The position numbers were made by a program, and so were the translations under genes. Below, piece after piece: positions 37,217-46,866 of a stretch of DNA of 64,000 bases. Origin of the DNA: Lachnospiraceae bacterium (GTDB taxonomy: Bacteria > Bacillota > Clostridia > Lachnospirales > Lachnospiraceae); the NCBI GenBank assembly GCA_017483735.1, contig JAFUVF010000007.1:1-64000 (forward strand). The letters run 5' to 3'. Positions within the stretch are counted from its first letter, which is position 1. Every line of letters begins with the position of its first letter. Under the pieces are notes generated by a model that searched no databases, had not been told where the DNA came from, and saw nothing but the letters and a program-made list of their open reading frames with translations.

Positions 37217-37669
37217 ATGAGCAGACATAATAAAGATAAAAGAGTAAACCGCCTGCTCCCGGTAAAGATAATGATTGCTGTGGTTGCATTGACTTTTTTG
37301 TTTTCTGCGGGAAGTGTGGTTTTCGGAAAAAAGGCGGATACATCTCTTGAAAGTGTGTCTCTGGGAGAAAATTATATTTCGGAGCTTAAATATAAGCAGG
37401 CAATAGCGGAGTATAAGGCAGAGCTCAGTATAGATCCGAAGAATGAAACTGCAAAGGAAGGCTTGTTAAATTCCTATGTGGAATGGGCGGATGTGGCTGT
37501 GGATACGGGAAACATTACCCTCGCAACAGAGATACTCCGTGCAGGATTTTCAGAAACTCATTCTACGGATATTATGTGGAGAATATTGGAGTTATCCTTT
37601 AACGGAATGGGAATGTCGGATATGTATGAGCAGGCCAGGGAAGGTTTTAGAATGTTCGGAGGTTTTTAA
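37217..37669 (+). CDS. Small membrane-anchored TPR protein
   Basis: A 150-residue protein with one membrane helix (IMIAVVALTFLFSAGSVVFG) and two helical repeats (SLGENYISELKYKQAIAEYK). This is the pattern DLGNRYLSEMEYEKAIAEYE found in the cassette TPR proteins at 47855-55528 and at 61666. It may be the ancestral, short form of that family. It lies between the phosphatase and the kinase operon promoter at 37677. A role as sensor or adaptor for the kinases is a guess. Confidence 0.7.
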   Translation: MSRHNKDKRVNRLLPVKIMIAVVALTFLFSAGSVVFGKKADTSLESVSLGENYISELKYKQAIAEYKAELSIDPKNETAKEGLLNSYVEWADVAVDTGNITLATEILRAGFSETHSTDIMWRILELSFNGMGMSDMYEQAREGFRMFGGF

Positions 37670-37676
37670 ACAGCAC

Positions 37677-37705
37677 TTGACAACAACGAAAAGTTGTAGG
37701 AAAAT
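37677..37705 (+). promoter_or_regulatory. Kinase-operon promoter with operator
   Basis: TTGACA (37677-37682) is a perfect -35 box; 17 bases later is GAAAAT (37700-37705), a weak -10. The repeat ACAAC-N5-GTTGT (37683-37697), also readable as ACAAC-N8-GTTGT from 37680, fills the spacer. It lies just after the short TPR gene and before the small membrane protein and kinase. Confidence 0.5.
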
Positions 37706-37739
37706 TACAACGAAACAATGATAGGCAGGAGAACAGGGG

Positions 37740-37946
37740 ATGAAGCTGCCACTTGCCGAAAATATCGGTGAAATTGAAAAGTTTATATATGGCGGTATAT
37801 CACTCATGGTGCTGGCAATAGTTTTGGCAGTGCTGTGTATTATTGTATTTTCAATTACCGGAAAAAGGATAAAAAAACGGCTCACAAAGGAATATGGAGA
37901 ACCGGAAAAATACGGTCTGCAAACACTGAAAAAGGGGGATAGATAA
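37740..37946 (+). CDS. Small membrane protein, partner of kinase 1
   Basis: A 68-residue protein with one membrane helix (LMVLAIVLAVLCIIVFSITG) and a short basic tail. ATG 37740 follows AGGAGAACAGGGG and the stop is three bases before the kinase. Its pattern FIYGGI ... IVFSITGKRIKKRLTKEY is repeated in the 44-residue protein after kinase 2 (46867), so the two are paralogues. It may regulate or anchor the kinase; no family is known to me. Confidence 0.65.
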   Translation: MKLPLAENIGEIEKFIYGGISLMVLAIVLAVLCIIVFSITGKRIKKRLTKEYGEPEKYGLQTLKKGDR

Positions 37947-37949
37947 GCT

Positions 37950-40880
37950 ATGTCCCAGATTATTGCAGGCTTATATGAAATAGAACAAAAGATAGGTGCC
38001 GGCGGAGGAGGAATAGTATATCTCGGCAGGCATATCAGACTGAACAAAAAGGTTGTTTTAAAGGCTGACAAAAGACAGCTCTCTGTAGGAGAGGAAAAGC
38101 TGCGCAGAGAGGTGGATCTTTTAAAGGGTCTAAGCCAGACATATATTCCGCAGGTATATGATTTCGTCGAAGAAAACGGCGTGGTCTATACAGTAATGGA
38201 TTTCATAGACGGAGAGAGTGTAGATAAGCTCATCGCAAGAAAGCAGATTCCCTCACAGGCGGATGTGATAAAGTGGGCGTGCCAGCTTTTGGAGGCACTT
38301 AATTATCTTCACTCTCAGCCCCCTTACGGGATTCTGCATGGAGACATTAAGCCTGCCAATATAATGTTAAAGCCCGACGGAGATATATGCCTTATTGATT
38401 ACAATATCGCACTTGCGCTTGGGGAGAACGGTGCGGTAAAGGTGGGCTACAGCATAGGGTATGCCTCGCCGGAGCACTATGGAGCAGAGTACATTAGCGA
38501 GCACAGAGCGGCAGCGGGAGTTGTAAAGAAAACACAGTCAATCCCCAAGGTTGATGTAACCGATACTGACGACAAAACTCTTACAGATACAGATCGCACG
38601 GTAACCGATGACAGTACAGTATATGATGCACCCATAAACAATCTGAAGGTGGGAACTGCATCCGTCGGCACCGGAAGCACTACAAACGGAAAGACATCCC
38701 TTATGCTGGATGTGCGCTCCGATATATACAGTCTGGGGGCAACGCTTTATCATATTATATCGGGCATGCGCCCCGCAAAGGAGGCTAAGGAGGTAGTACC
38801 CCTATCCTCCGATATATGCAGTCCTGCAGTTTCTTTAATACTGCAGAAGGCTATGGCGCCTCTTCCGGAGGACAGATATCAGTCTGCGGAGGAAATGTTA
38901 AATGCGTTCCTGTCACTGCACAAAAACGACAGACGTATCAGAAAGCATAAACGCAGGATATGGGAAGCAGCAGGCATCATTGCAATAATGTTCGTAGCGG
39001 GAGGCAGTTTGACCTTTACAGGCTTAAAGAAGCAGGAGCAGAGAAGCAATGCCCTTGCTCTGGCGGAGTATTCCTCAAGTGCTCTTCTGGAGGGGAATGT
39101 TTCGCAGGCTGTGGAGTATGCTTTAGAAGCTATTCCGGACGGAAGCAGTATATTTGATGCGCCAGTTACAGCTCAGGCGCAGAAGGCACTCACGGATGCA
39201 CTGGGAGTATATGACCTTTCAGACAGCTTTCAGGCAGTAGATACAATAAAGCTTGACGGGGCTCCCTTTGACATAGTCACATCGCCGCAGGGAACACTCT
39301 TTGCAGCGGTATATGCATATAAGGTGTCCGTATATGATGCGGAAAGTCTGGATTTGATAACAACGCTCCCGGTGGAGATGTCCGCATTCTCGGATGTGTG
39401 CTTTGTGGATGAGGACAGGATTGTATATGCGGGAGAAGGAGGCGTCAGAGCATACGATTTATCCTCCAAGACAGAGCTTTGGAAGGGGGACGTGGCGACA
39501 ATCCTAAGCCTTTCTGCGGATGGAAAGAAAGTGGCGGCTGTAAATCGTGATGCAGAAAGCTTTAAGCTATACAACACAGCAGATGGCACGGTTATACATG
39601 AGGGAAGCTTTGGAGGAAAGCATCTTTCTGTTCCTGCAAATGACATATTTGCAGACTCGGCTGACAGCGTATTTGCGCTTAATGATGACGGGACAATGCT
39701 GGCGGCAAGCTTTTCAAACGGAGGACTTTTGATATTTGACCTTGGAAATTCCGAGGAGGATATGATTATTTATGATGATTCAGAATATACACACTTTGAG
39801 GGAGGATTTTGCGGAGATTATTTCGCATTTTCCGCAAGTGCGTCAGGAAAAACTCAGGTCGGTATAATAGATTGCAGAAATGGTGTATATGCCGGAGGAT
39901 TTGATGCCTCCGACAGGGTGCTTATACAGACGGATAATGAATATATCTATATGGCAAATGGGGGACTTTTGTCAGCAGTAAGTCCTCAGAACGTAACAGA
40001 AACAGAACTTGCATACACCGAAACGGCAGTAATAACAGATTTTTCCGTGGGTAAGGATTATATAGTGGCAGCTGCAGACGATGGAAGCATGACGTTCTAT
40101 GACAGCGGCGCAAATCCTTCTTCAAGCATTATCGGAAAGCAGAATTTTGATTTTGTGAGACTTTGCGATGATACGGCTATAGGCGCAAACCGTGATGAGC
40201 CTGAGCTCAGGATACTTATGCTTGAACAGCACAAAGCAGCGGAAATTTTAAAATATGATGCAAGATATGTACATGATGAAGCCAGACTCAACGAGGACGG
40301 GAGCCGGGCAATGCTTTTTGATATAAACGGATTCCGCATTTATTCAAGAGACGGGGAGCTTTTAAAGGAGTGCAGCATACCGGATTCAGCGCATATTTAT
40401 GACCAGCAGTTCAGACGAGAGGAAGGCGCTTCATATCTGGAGGTAATATGGTATGACGGCACAGTCAAGAAATACAGCGCAGAGGACGGAAGTCTTATTG
40501 CGGAGGAGAAAAAAGATGCTCCCAATAGAGACCTTTATGAGGAATTTTATACCGGAAAATACCGGATTGCATCAGAACTTCATTCGGCGCCTGTAGTCTA
40601 TGATGCTTCCAGCGGAGAGGAGCTTGCTACTCTTGAAGAGGATGCATATCTGACGTATGTTACGGAGCTGGGAGATATGCTTGTGACGGAATATGTGGGA
40701 GCTGACGGGGAGAGATTCGGGATACTTCTGGATGAAAATTTAGAAAAGCTGGCGGTACTTCCGAAGCTGTGCGATGTTTGGAACGGAAGCTTCATATTTG
40801 ACTATGAATCGGGGAATCTGCGGCAGAGCCGCATTTATTCCCTCCCGGAGCTTGTGGCTCTGGGGGAGAGCTATAGATAA
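37950..40880 (+). CDS. Ser/Thr protein kinase with extracellular beta-propeller
   Basis: A 976-residue membrane kinase. The N-terminal Hanks-type domain shows the glycine loop IGAGGGGIVYLG, Lys in KKVVLKADK, catalytic loop LHGDIKPANIML and metal site LIDYNIAL. These are HGD instead of HRD and DYN instead of DFG, so it is a non-RD kinase with an altered magnesium loop. A Thr/Asp-rich insert lies near 205-240. One membrane helix is near 336-356 (AAGIIAIMFVAGGSLTFTGL). The outer 600 residues form beta-propeller-like repeats that could sense a ligand. It begins the kinase operon with the small protein before it. Confidence 0.85.
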   Translation: MSQIIAGLYEIEQKIGAGGGGIVYLGRHIRLNKKVVLKADKRQLSVGEEKLRREVDLLKGLSQTYIPQVYDFVEENGVVYTVMDFIDGESVDKLIARKQIPSQADVIKWACQLLEALNYLHSQPPYGILHGDIKPANIMLKPDGDICLIDYNIALALGENGAVKVGYSIGYASPEHYGAEYISEHRAAAGVVKKTQSIPKVDVTDTDDKTLTDTDRTVTDDSTVYDAPINNLKVGTASVGTGSTTNGKTSLMLDVRSDIYSLGATLYHIISGMRPAKEAKEVVPLSSDICSPAVSLILQKAMAPLPEDRYQSAEEMLNAFLSLHKNDRRIRKHKRRIWEAAGIIAIMFVAGGSLTFTGLKKQEQRSNALALAEYSSSALLEGNVSQAVEYALEAIPDGSSIFDAPVTAQAQKALTDALGVYDLSDSFQAVDTIKLDGAPFDIVTSPQGTLFAAVYAYKVSVYDAESLDLITTLPVEMSAFSDVCFVDEDRIVYAGEGGVRAYDLSSKTELWKGDVATILSLSADGKKVAAVNRDAESFKLYNTADGTVIHEGSFGGKHLSVPANDIFADSADSVFALNDDGTMLAASFSNGGLLIFDLGNSEEDMIIYDDSEYTHFEGGFCGDYFAFSASASGKTQVGIIDCRNGVYAGGFDASDRVLIQTDNEYIYMANGGLLSAVSPQNVTETELAYTETAVITDFSVGKDYIVAAADDGSMTFYDSGANPSSSIIGKQNFDFVRLCDDTAIGANRDEPELRILMLEQHKAAEILKYDARYVHDEARLNEDGSRAMLFDINGFRIYSRDGELLKECSIPDSAHIYDQQFRREEGASYLEVIWYDGTVKKYSAEDGSLIAEEKKDAPNRDLYEEFYTGKYRIASELHSAPVVYDASSGEELATLEEDAYLTYVTELGDMLVTEYVGADGERFGILLDENLEKLAVLPKLCDVWNGSFIFDYESGNLRQSRIYSLPELVALGESYR

Positions 40881-40913
40881 AACATTTAATTTCAAAGAAG
40901 GAGGAATGAAAAA

Positions 40914-43900
40914 ATGAAGTTTGGAAAAAAGGGTATTGCCATATTGCTTGCAGTACTTATGGCATTGCCTTCCATGACTGCATTTGCGGCAGAGCCTTCC
41001 GTTTCCGGTGGGGATACGGATACGGTTTCTGACGGGGATGCAGGAGCGGGTTCCGGCACTCAGACGCCGAATGAGGTTAGTTTTAATGTCGGTGCAAGTG
41101 TCGCCGTTGGCAGTAACAAATATTTCCTGGACGATGGCAGTTATACAATAAATTTGTCTGCTGCTGTAGATGATGAAGGAAATAAGGCAGTATTTACATT
41201 CCCATATGAAGTTCAGTTCAAGGTGGGAGATGAGATTACGACCAAATGGTTTGATAATCCCGACAGTACGGTTGAAGTGGGCGGACATCAGTTTGCGCTT
41301 AGTATTCCCAAAGATGACGAAGGAAATGATTTATATAATAAATTTGTATTCAATATCGGCGGGGACAAGGTAACTCTTTATCCGGAGGAAAAGTCCTTTC
41401 CGGAGGAGGCCTGGACCAAGATAACAGTACAGCCCTCCACAAGAGTGCGTCTTATGATGGCAAGAAGCAATACATCCCTTATACTTCCTGTTACGCAGAC
41501 CTTGAGTGTGAATTTGTCAGGGTATGCCCCGGTGGAGCTGTCAATGGTGTCTATTGATGCGGTATTAGGCGGACATGTAACAGCCGGGGACAAGGTTGCA
41601 TGGTCAGCATCAAGTTATTATTCGGATATAAACAGGGAAGTGACTATAAGCGGCTCGGGAAGCAGCATTGACCTCGTTAATGTATCTACTCTCGATATGG
41701 TAGTAGGTAATGAGGCGGATCAGTTAAATTCCACAAACGCTAGATATATTGTCAATATTAGTACAGGAGGAAGTCAAACTCATTGGCTTGTTCCTACGCT
41801 CAAAAGTACAGGTGGTGCCGCTATAAATGTGAATAACTACAATTATTCCAAAAGCGCCGGCACTTCCTCAGGTGTGCCATACAAGGGATATGAGCGTATA
41901 TATGTAAATGAAAACGACATGCCCAAATCCAGCACGGAGGCGTATGTGACACTCACAGTAGACAGTGCACATAATTACAGTACTATAAAGGCGTTTGAGG
42001 GCGGATATACCGACCCCACAGCAATCAGTGGAACGGATATAACCGCACAGCTCTTTGGAAGCGGATATCGGATGAAGCGGAATGGTACTGTAGTCACTCT
42101 GGTATGCTATGATGCGACAAGCAAAGTGACAGGGTGCCTGCCCATAAAAATTTACATAAGCACAGATACTGATGGAGTCCAAACAGGCAGTCTGTACGAT
42201 GAAAACGGGCTAATAGTTTATAATTCATCATCCAGTTCAACAAGCGATGGCTTAACAACACGTACTTATGAGCTGTATAAGGGATATGCAGTAAACGGAA
42301 CATACTATCTTAAAATGAGATATGAAACGAACGGTACTACAAATAACGGCGCAGTTACGGCGGCGTATGCAGGAAATTATGCCTCTGCAGCAGCGGCGCA
42401 ATCCGCCGGGGCATCGGATATAAAGGCTGCACTTTTTGGCGGTACAGGATATGCGGCGGATTATAGCAATGGTGTTTACTTTACAATAATAGCAGGCACC
42501 AGTGTGGAAAAGTTTTTGATAAAGACGACTGCGGGCCTGATTCCGGAAATCGTATCCTTCAATAGAATAGATACTGATCCGGTAATTGATTTTACGGGGC
42601 TCAAAGATGCGGCGGGAAATACTATCGCAGGTGTGTATTCTGCGCCATACAATCTTGATAACTACGGGGAGTACAATTTCCGTACCCTCATTGTTCCGGC
42701 AGGTACTGATTTGACCAATGTGGCGCCTGTATTTACGACATCCGATGCGAATACCGTCGTAAAGGTAGAAGGATCTAGTACCGCAGAGGTGTCAGGAGAG
42801 ACAAAGCACGACTTGAGTAGTGGGCTTTTGCAGTACAGTGTCCTAAATGGCGATTACAATCGCTCATACTGGTTGCAGATAATAAAAGCGGATACAGGGG
42901 CATACAGGCTCTATGTGAACAGCTTAAAGGATGTTGCATCAAATACTACGGTATCCAATGGGGTAGTGACATCCACCAGAGAGATTATGCTGGATGGTTC
43001 CCATAATTCCAGGCACGATATAATGGTAGTGAATACCGGTTCGACAGTAGTGCCCTCCTTAAAGGTAGAGCTTAGCTCGGACAGTCTGGAGCTTGATGAG
43101 TACTGGACCCTTTCGGGAAATCATGATCTTGCTGCGCTTACAACTACGGTTCCCGGCAGTGATTATCAGGAGCTTCCGAATATTGCGATGATTCGGTTGA
43201 AAGCAAAAAGCGGAGTTACAAGCGGAACAGAGGTGGAAGGTACGCTTACTTTCAAATCCGGTACGGATACACTCATGGTGTTAAATCTTACCGGTCTGAT
43301 TGGAGACCCCATAATAACCACGACATCGATACCTGAAGCCGTGAAATATGTACCATATGGTCCGGTATTACAGAATAACAATAAGTACAGAAAAAATGTA
43401 CCTATATATGAGTTATACAGCGGTACCTTGCCTGAAGGTCTCGAGGTGCGTCCGAACGGAGAGATATACGGTGTGCCAAAGGAGACGGGAAGCTTTACCT
43501 TCAAAGTAAGGATGAGAAACACTTATCCCAGAAGCTCCACTGATACCAAGGAGTATACTCTTGTGGTAAAGGAAAATACTGACGCCAATGTTGACGGCGC
43601 AACCGATACCAGCTATACCCTCCTTGACAGAATAGGGAATGTGGACGGTTCGGCTGCGACCTATATGCTTCGCTCGCAGGGTGCGCTTGGAGAATTTAAG
43701 TATGTGTTCTACGACGGCGTGAAGCTTACGGAGGGTACGGATTTCACAAAGTCAGAGGGAAGCACAAGGATTACAATTCAGTCACAGACCTTGCAGAATG
43801 CTGGGAACGGAACACACACAATAGGTATAGAGTTCCGTGATTCCGGAGACAATCTGAAGCGTGCGGCACAGAATATAAAGGTTACCGGAAGTTCGGGAAG

Positions 43901-44561
43901 CAGCTCTTCGTCATCAAGTGATGACAGTTCGGATTCATCATCTGGCGATAGTGGCAGTACAGGAGACAGTGCAGATGGCATTGCAACTGCGGGTTCGCCT
44001 GCACTTACTGTGAGCAGCTTCACGCCCGCAGGCGGTGCGGCAGCAAAGAGACTGAATGCGACAGCAATACCTGCAACGCAGGGACCAAAGGCTCTTGCAG
44101 CATTCAGGCTGGCAAAGCCCGCAGGATTTTCAGAGCAGGGAACGTATGACCTTGCAGTTGACGGCGAGGTGGGACATACCCTGAAGTCGGGAACGCTGGT
44201 GCTTAATCTGCCTCCGGCGCTTGTACAGAAGGGACGTACCTTTGCGGTTATATTTGTGGACAATACCGGTGTGCCTCATTACTATGTGGATACTGACAGC
44301 AATGACAACACATTTACCGCAAATATCAACCTGACCGGATATGCATTTATGCTTGTATTTTCGGATGCAAGGAATGCGCTGAATGCACGCTCGGCATTTG
44401 TGGGAAGGGCATTTGGTCAGTCCGGATCATATATTGTGCAGAGGGGCGACGCTCTGAGCATTCTTGCAAGAAGATTCGGTGTTCAGCTAAGGCATCTTGT
44501 ACAGCTTAACAGAATAACTGATCCCAACCTTATCTACACAGGGCAGACAATAAATTATTAA
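40914..44561 (+). CDS. Large LysM-anchored surface protein with Ig-like domain
   Basis: A 1215-residue exported protein with signal peptide (GIAILLAVLMALPSMTAFAA), several beta-rich domains of unknown kind, a putative Ig-like domain near residues 805-885 (GTLPEGLEVRPNGEIYGVPK), a Ser/Asp-rich linker near 990-1020, a further beta domain, and a C-terminal LysM (IVQRGDALSILARRFGVQL to LIYTGQTINY). LysM binds peptidoglycan, so it should be held at the wall with its beta domains outward. It lies between the two kinases and may be an adhesin. The AAGGAGGAATGAAAAA site is strong. Confidence 0.75.
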   Translation: MKFGKKGIAILLAVLMALPSMTAFAAEPSVSGGDTDTVSDGDAGAGSGTQTPNEVSFNVGASVAVGSNKYFLDDGSYTINLSAAVDDEGNKAVFTFPYEVQFKVGDEITTKWFDNPDSTVEVGGHQFALSIPKDDEGNDLYNKFVFNIGGDKVTLYPEEKSFPEEAWTKITVQPSTRVRLMMARSNTSLILPVTQTLSVNLSGYAPVELSMVSIDAVLGGHVTAGDKVAWSASSYYSDINREVTISGSGSSIDLVNVSTLDMVVGNEADQLNSTNARYIVNISTGGSQTHWLVPTLKSTGGAAINVNNYNYSKSAGTSSGVPYKGYERIYVNENDMPKSSTEAYVTLTVDSAHNYSTIKAFEGGYTDPTAISGTDITAQLFGSGYRMKRNGTVVTLVCYDATSKVTGCLPIKIYISTDTDGVQTGSLYDENGLIVYNSSSSSTSDGLTTRTYELYKGYAVNGTYYLKMRYETNGTTNNGAVTAAYAGNYASAAAAQSAGASDIKAALFGGTGYAADYSNGVYFTIIAGTSVEKFLIKTTAGLIPEIVSFNRIDTDPVIDFTGLKDAAGNTIAGVYSAPYNLDNYGEYNFRTLIVPAGTDLTNVAPVFTTSDANTVVKVEGSSTAEVSGETKHDLSSGLLQYSVLNGDYNRSYWLQIIKADTGAYRLYVNSLKDVASNTTVSNGVVTSTREIMLDGSHNSRHDIMVVNTGSTVVPSLKVELSSDSLELDEYWTLSGNHDLAALTTTVPGSDYQELPNIAMIRLKAKSGVTSGTEVEGTLTFKSGTDTLMVLNLTGLIGDPIITTTSIPEAVKYVPYGPVLQNNNKYRKNVPIYELYSGTLPEGLEVRPNGEIYGVPKETGSFTFKVRMRNTYPRSSTDTKEYTLVVKENTDANVDGATDTSYTLLDRIGNVDGSAATYMLRSQGALGEFKYVFYDGVKLTEGTDFTKSEGSTRITIQSQTLQNAGNGTHTIGIEFRDSGDNLKRAAQNIKVTGSSGSSSSSSSDDSSDSSSGDSGSTGDSADGIATAGSPALTVSSFTPAGGAAAKRLNATAIPATQGPKALAAFRLAKPAGFSEQGTYDLAVDGEVGHTLKSGTLVLNLPPALVQKGRTFAVIFVDNTGVPHYYVDTDSNDNTFTANINLTGYAFMLVFSDARNALNARSAFVGRAFGQSGSYIVQRGDALSILARRFGVQLRHLVQLNRITDPNLIYTGQTINY

Positions 44562-44581
44562 AGCAGACATATCAAAAAAGG

Positions 44582-44610
44582 CGGGCGGTTCGGTAATGAA
44601 CCGCCCGTTT
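44582..44610 (+). terminator. Strong hairpin after the surface protein
   Basis: CGGGCGGTTC (44582-44591) pairs with GAACCGCCCG (44598-44607), a perfect 10-base stem with a six-base loop. Only three T follow, so termination may be partial and kinase 2 may still be read. Confidence 0.6.
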
Positions 44611-44633
44611 AAAATCACAGGGATAACAAATTT

Positions 44634-46853
44634 ATGGATTATGAGAATTTACTTAGAGAAACCTTTGATAATGTAGTGCAAATCGGTGCAGGCGGAGGGG
44701 GTACTGTCTTTCGTGCAAGGCACAAGCGTCTTGACAAGGATGTAGTGCTAAAGCGGATACATACTTCACATTTGAGGAGTATAGACCACAGGGCGGAGCT
44801 TGATATCCTGAAAAATCTGAAAAGCAGTTATCTCCCGCAGATAATTGACTTCATCGAGTTCGGAGATGCAGTTTTTACCGTTATGGAATACATTCCGGGA
44901 AAATCTTTTGCGGAGCTTTTGGAGGAGGGATATAAATTCTCCAAAAAGGATATTGCCAGGTGGCTCAGACAGATTGCGGAGGTGGTGGATTATCTGCATT
45001 CCCAGAAGCCTCCGATAATACATTGTGATATAAAGCCGGCGAATATAATGCTTACGCCGGATAATAATATATGCCTGATAGATTTCAATATCTCCGGTGT
45101 CAAAACAGAGGAGGGCATCGCAGCTATAGGCTACAGCAACGGATATGCTCCTGCGGAGCAGTTTGCAATGGTGGCGGAAAGGCTTAAAAAAAGATTTTCC
45201 ACAGCCCCTGTGCCTGTGCAGGCTGCGTATGCACAGAATGATTTTTCAACGGGAGTGCGTACAGAAACAGACGAGGCGACCCAGATAGATACGCAGCTGG
45301 AGCCTGCCTTTATATCAGCATCGGGTGTGAATGGGCGTACTCTTATGAAGGCGCTTTCCGATAGTGAATGGATGCTTGCGAATAAGACGGTAGAGGAGCT
45401 TAATATAAGCGCCAGAGTGGACGAAAGAAGCGATATATACAGTATTGGCGCAACCTTTTATCATATAGCGGCGGGCGTCAGAACAAAGCCTTTTTTTGAA
45501 AAGAATATACCCATTGAGGAGCTTCGTCCCGACCTTGGGGATGGTATAGCCTATGTCATTAACAAGTCTATGGAAATAAGGCCGCAGGACAGGTTTAAGG
45601 ATGGTGCTCAGCTCTTAAAGGTTGTAGGAAATCTTGGGAAAAACGACAGAAGATATCGGAGTATAAACAGAAGGGAGACGCTATGCATGGTTCTCTGTAT
45701 GGCGCTTCTCATAGCATCGGTATTGTCGATGGTGTTTGGAAGAAGCTCCATGCGGGCAGATAAGGATAATGAGTATTCGGCATATATGGAGGCTCTGGCG
45801 GATGCCAGAGAGGGGAAGGATACAGCAAGTTTTGAAGAAATATACAATAGGGCAATAAGCTTAAAACCGCAGGAGGCGGAGGCGTATTATCAGAAGGCGC
45901 TTATGCTTTATGAGCTTAAGGATTACAACGGATGTATAGAATACATAGATAAAGATGTGTATCAAAATGCGGCTATTCCGGCAGGCAGCTCGCTTTCTGC
46001 GTTTGACTATGTAACGGGCAATTGCTTGTTTGAAACAGGGGATTACACACAGGCGGTATCATATTTCGAAAGAGCGCTCAAAAATAATCCGGACGAGATA
46101 AACGTATACAGGGATTATGTAGTGTCTCTTGCAAGAAAGGGAGATATCGACAAGGCAAAGGAGGTTTTGGAGACTGCAAGGAAAAAGGAGATTTCCGGCG
46201 ATATCATATCACTTCTTGAAGGAGAGATTGCTTTGCAGACGGGGGACTATTATTCAGGAGAGGCTGCATTTATAAGATGTATAGAGGCGACAGAGGATGA
46301 TTATATGAAGCTCAGAGCATATACGCAGCTTGACGAGGTGTACGAGAAGCAGAGCACAGGAAAAGAAGGTCTTGAAAAGAGGATAGATGTATTGAGTGGA
46401 GGCGTTGAAGCCCTGCCTGCAGAGTACAGGGCAACGCTTATGGAGAGGCTTGCGCAGGCGTATATAGATTACAGCGACATAGAAGACACGGCGGAGAATT
46501 GTCTGAAGGCGATAGATGTGTTTAATGAGATGGATAAACTGGGATATGGCACATTTACGTCGAGATACAACGTGGCGGTGCTCTATGACAAGGCAGGAAT
46601 GCTTTCTGAGGCGATAGATTGGCTTAATAACATGCTGTTGCAGTATCCTGACAACTATGTGATATACAAGCGCCTTGCCTTCGTAGAGGCGGAGGTGCAG
46701 CTTGGAAAGAGCGGCGCACAGAGGAATTTTGCTGCATTCAGGGAATATTACGATGCAGCGCAGAAGCTCTATGCGGAGAATGCGAAGGGACAGGATATGG
46801 AGATGCTCTCTTTGCAGGAGTTGTATGAGGATGTGGTAAGCAACGGGTGGTAA
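44634..46853 (+). CDS. Ser/Thr protein kinase with extracellular TPR domain
   Basis: A 739-residue membrane kinase and paralogue of the one at 37950. Glycine loop IGAGGGGTVFRA, Lys in KDVVLKRIHTS, catalytic loop IHCDIKPANIML (HCD for HRD), metal site LIDFNISG (DFN for DFG). A variable insert lies near 185-240. A membrane helix near 349-368 (MVLCMALLIASVLSMVFG) leads to a C-terminal section of TPR repeats (YQKALMLYELKDYNGCIEYI, NCLFETGDYTQAVSYFERAL). The kinase core is conserved while the outer domain differs from kinase 1, suggesting two sensors feeding the same FHA/PP2C pathway. Confidence 0.87.
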   Translation: MDYENLLRETFDNVVQIGAGGGGTVFRARHKRLDKDVVLKRIHTSHLRSIDHRAELDILKNLKSSYLPQIIDFIEFGDAVFTVMEYIPGKSFAELLEEGYKFSKKDIARWLRQIAEVVDYLHSQKPPIIHCDIKPANIMLTPDNNICLIDFNISGVKTEEGIAAIGYSNGYAPAEQFAMVAERLKKRFSTAPVPVQAAYAQNDFSTGVRTETDEATQIDTQLEPAFISASGVNGRTLMKALSDSEWMLANKTVEELNISARVDERSDIYSIGATFYHIAAGVRTKPFFEKNIPIEELRPDLGDGIAYVINKSMEIRPQDRFKDGAQLLKVVGNLGKNDRRYRSINRRETLCMVLCMALLIASVLSMVFGRSSMRADKDNEYSAYMEALADAREGKDTASFEEIYNRAISLKPQEAEAYYQKALMLYELKDYNGCIEYIDKDVYQNAAIPAGSSLSAFDYVTGNCLFETGDYTQAVSYFERALKNNPDEINVYRDYVVSLARKGDIDKAKEVLETARKKEISGDIISLLEGEIALQTGDYYSGEAAFIRCIEATEDDYMKLRAYTQLDEVYEKQSTGKEGLEKRIDVLSGGVEALPAEYRATLMERLAQAYIDYSDIEDTAENCLKAIDVFNEMDKLGYGTFTSRYNVAVLYDKAGMLSEAIDWLNNMLLQYPDNYVIYKRLAFVEAEVQLGKSGAQRNFAAFREYYDAAQKLYAENAKGQDMEMLSLQELYEDVVSNGW

Positions 46854-46866
46854 GGAGGAAAATAGA

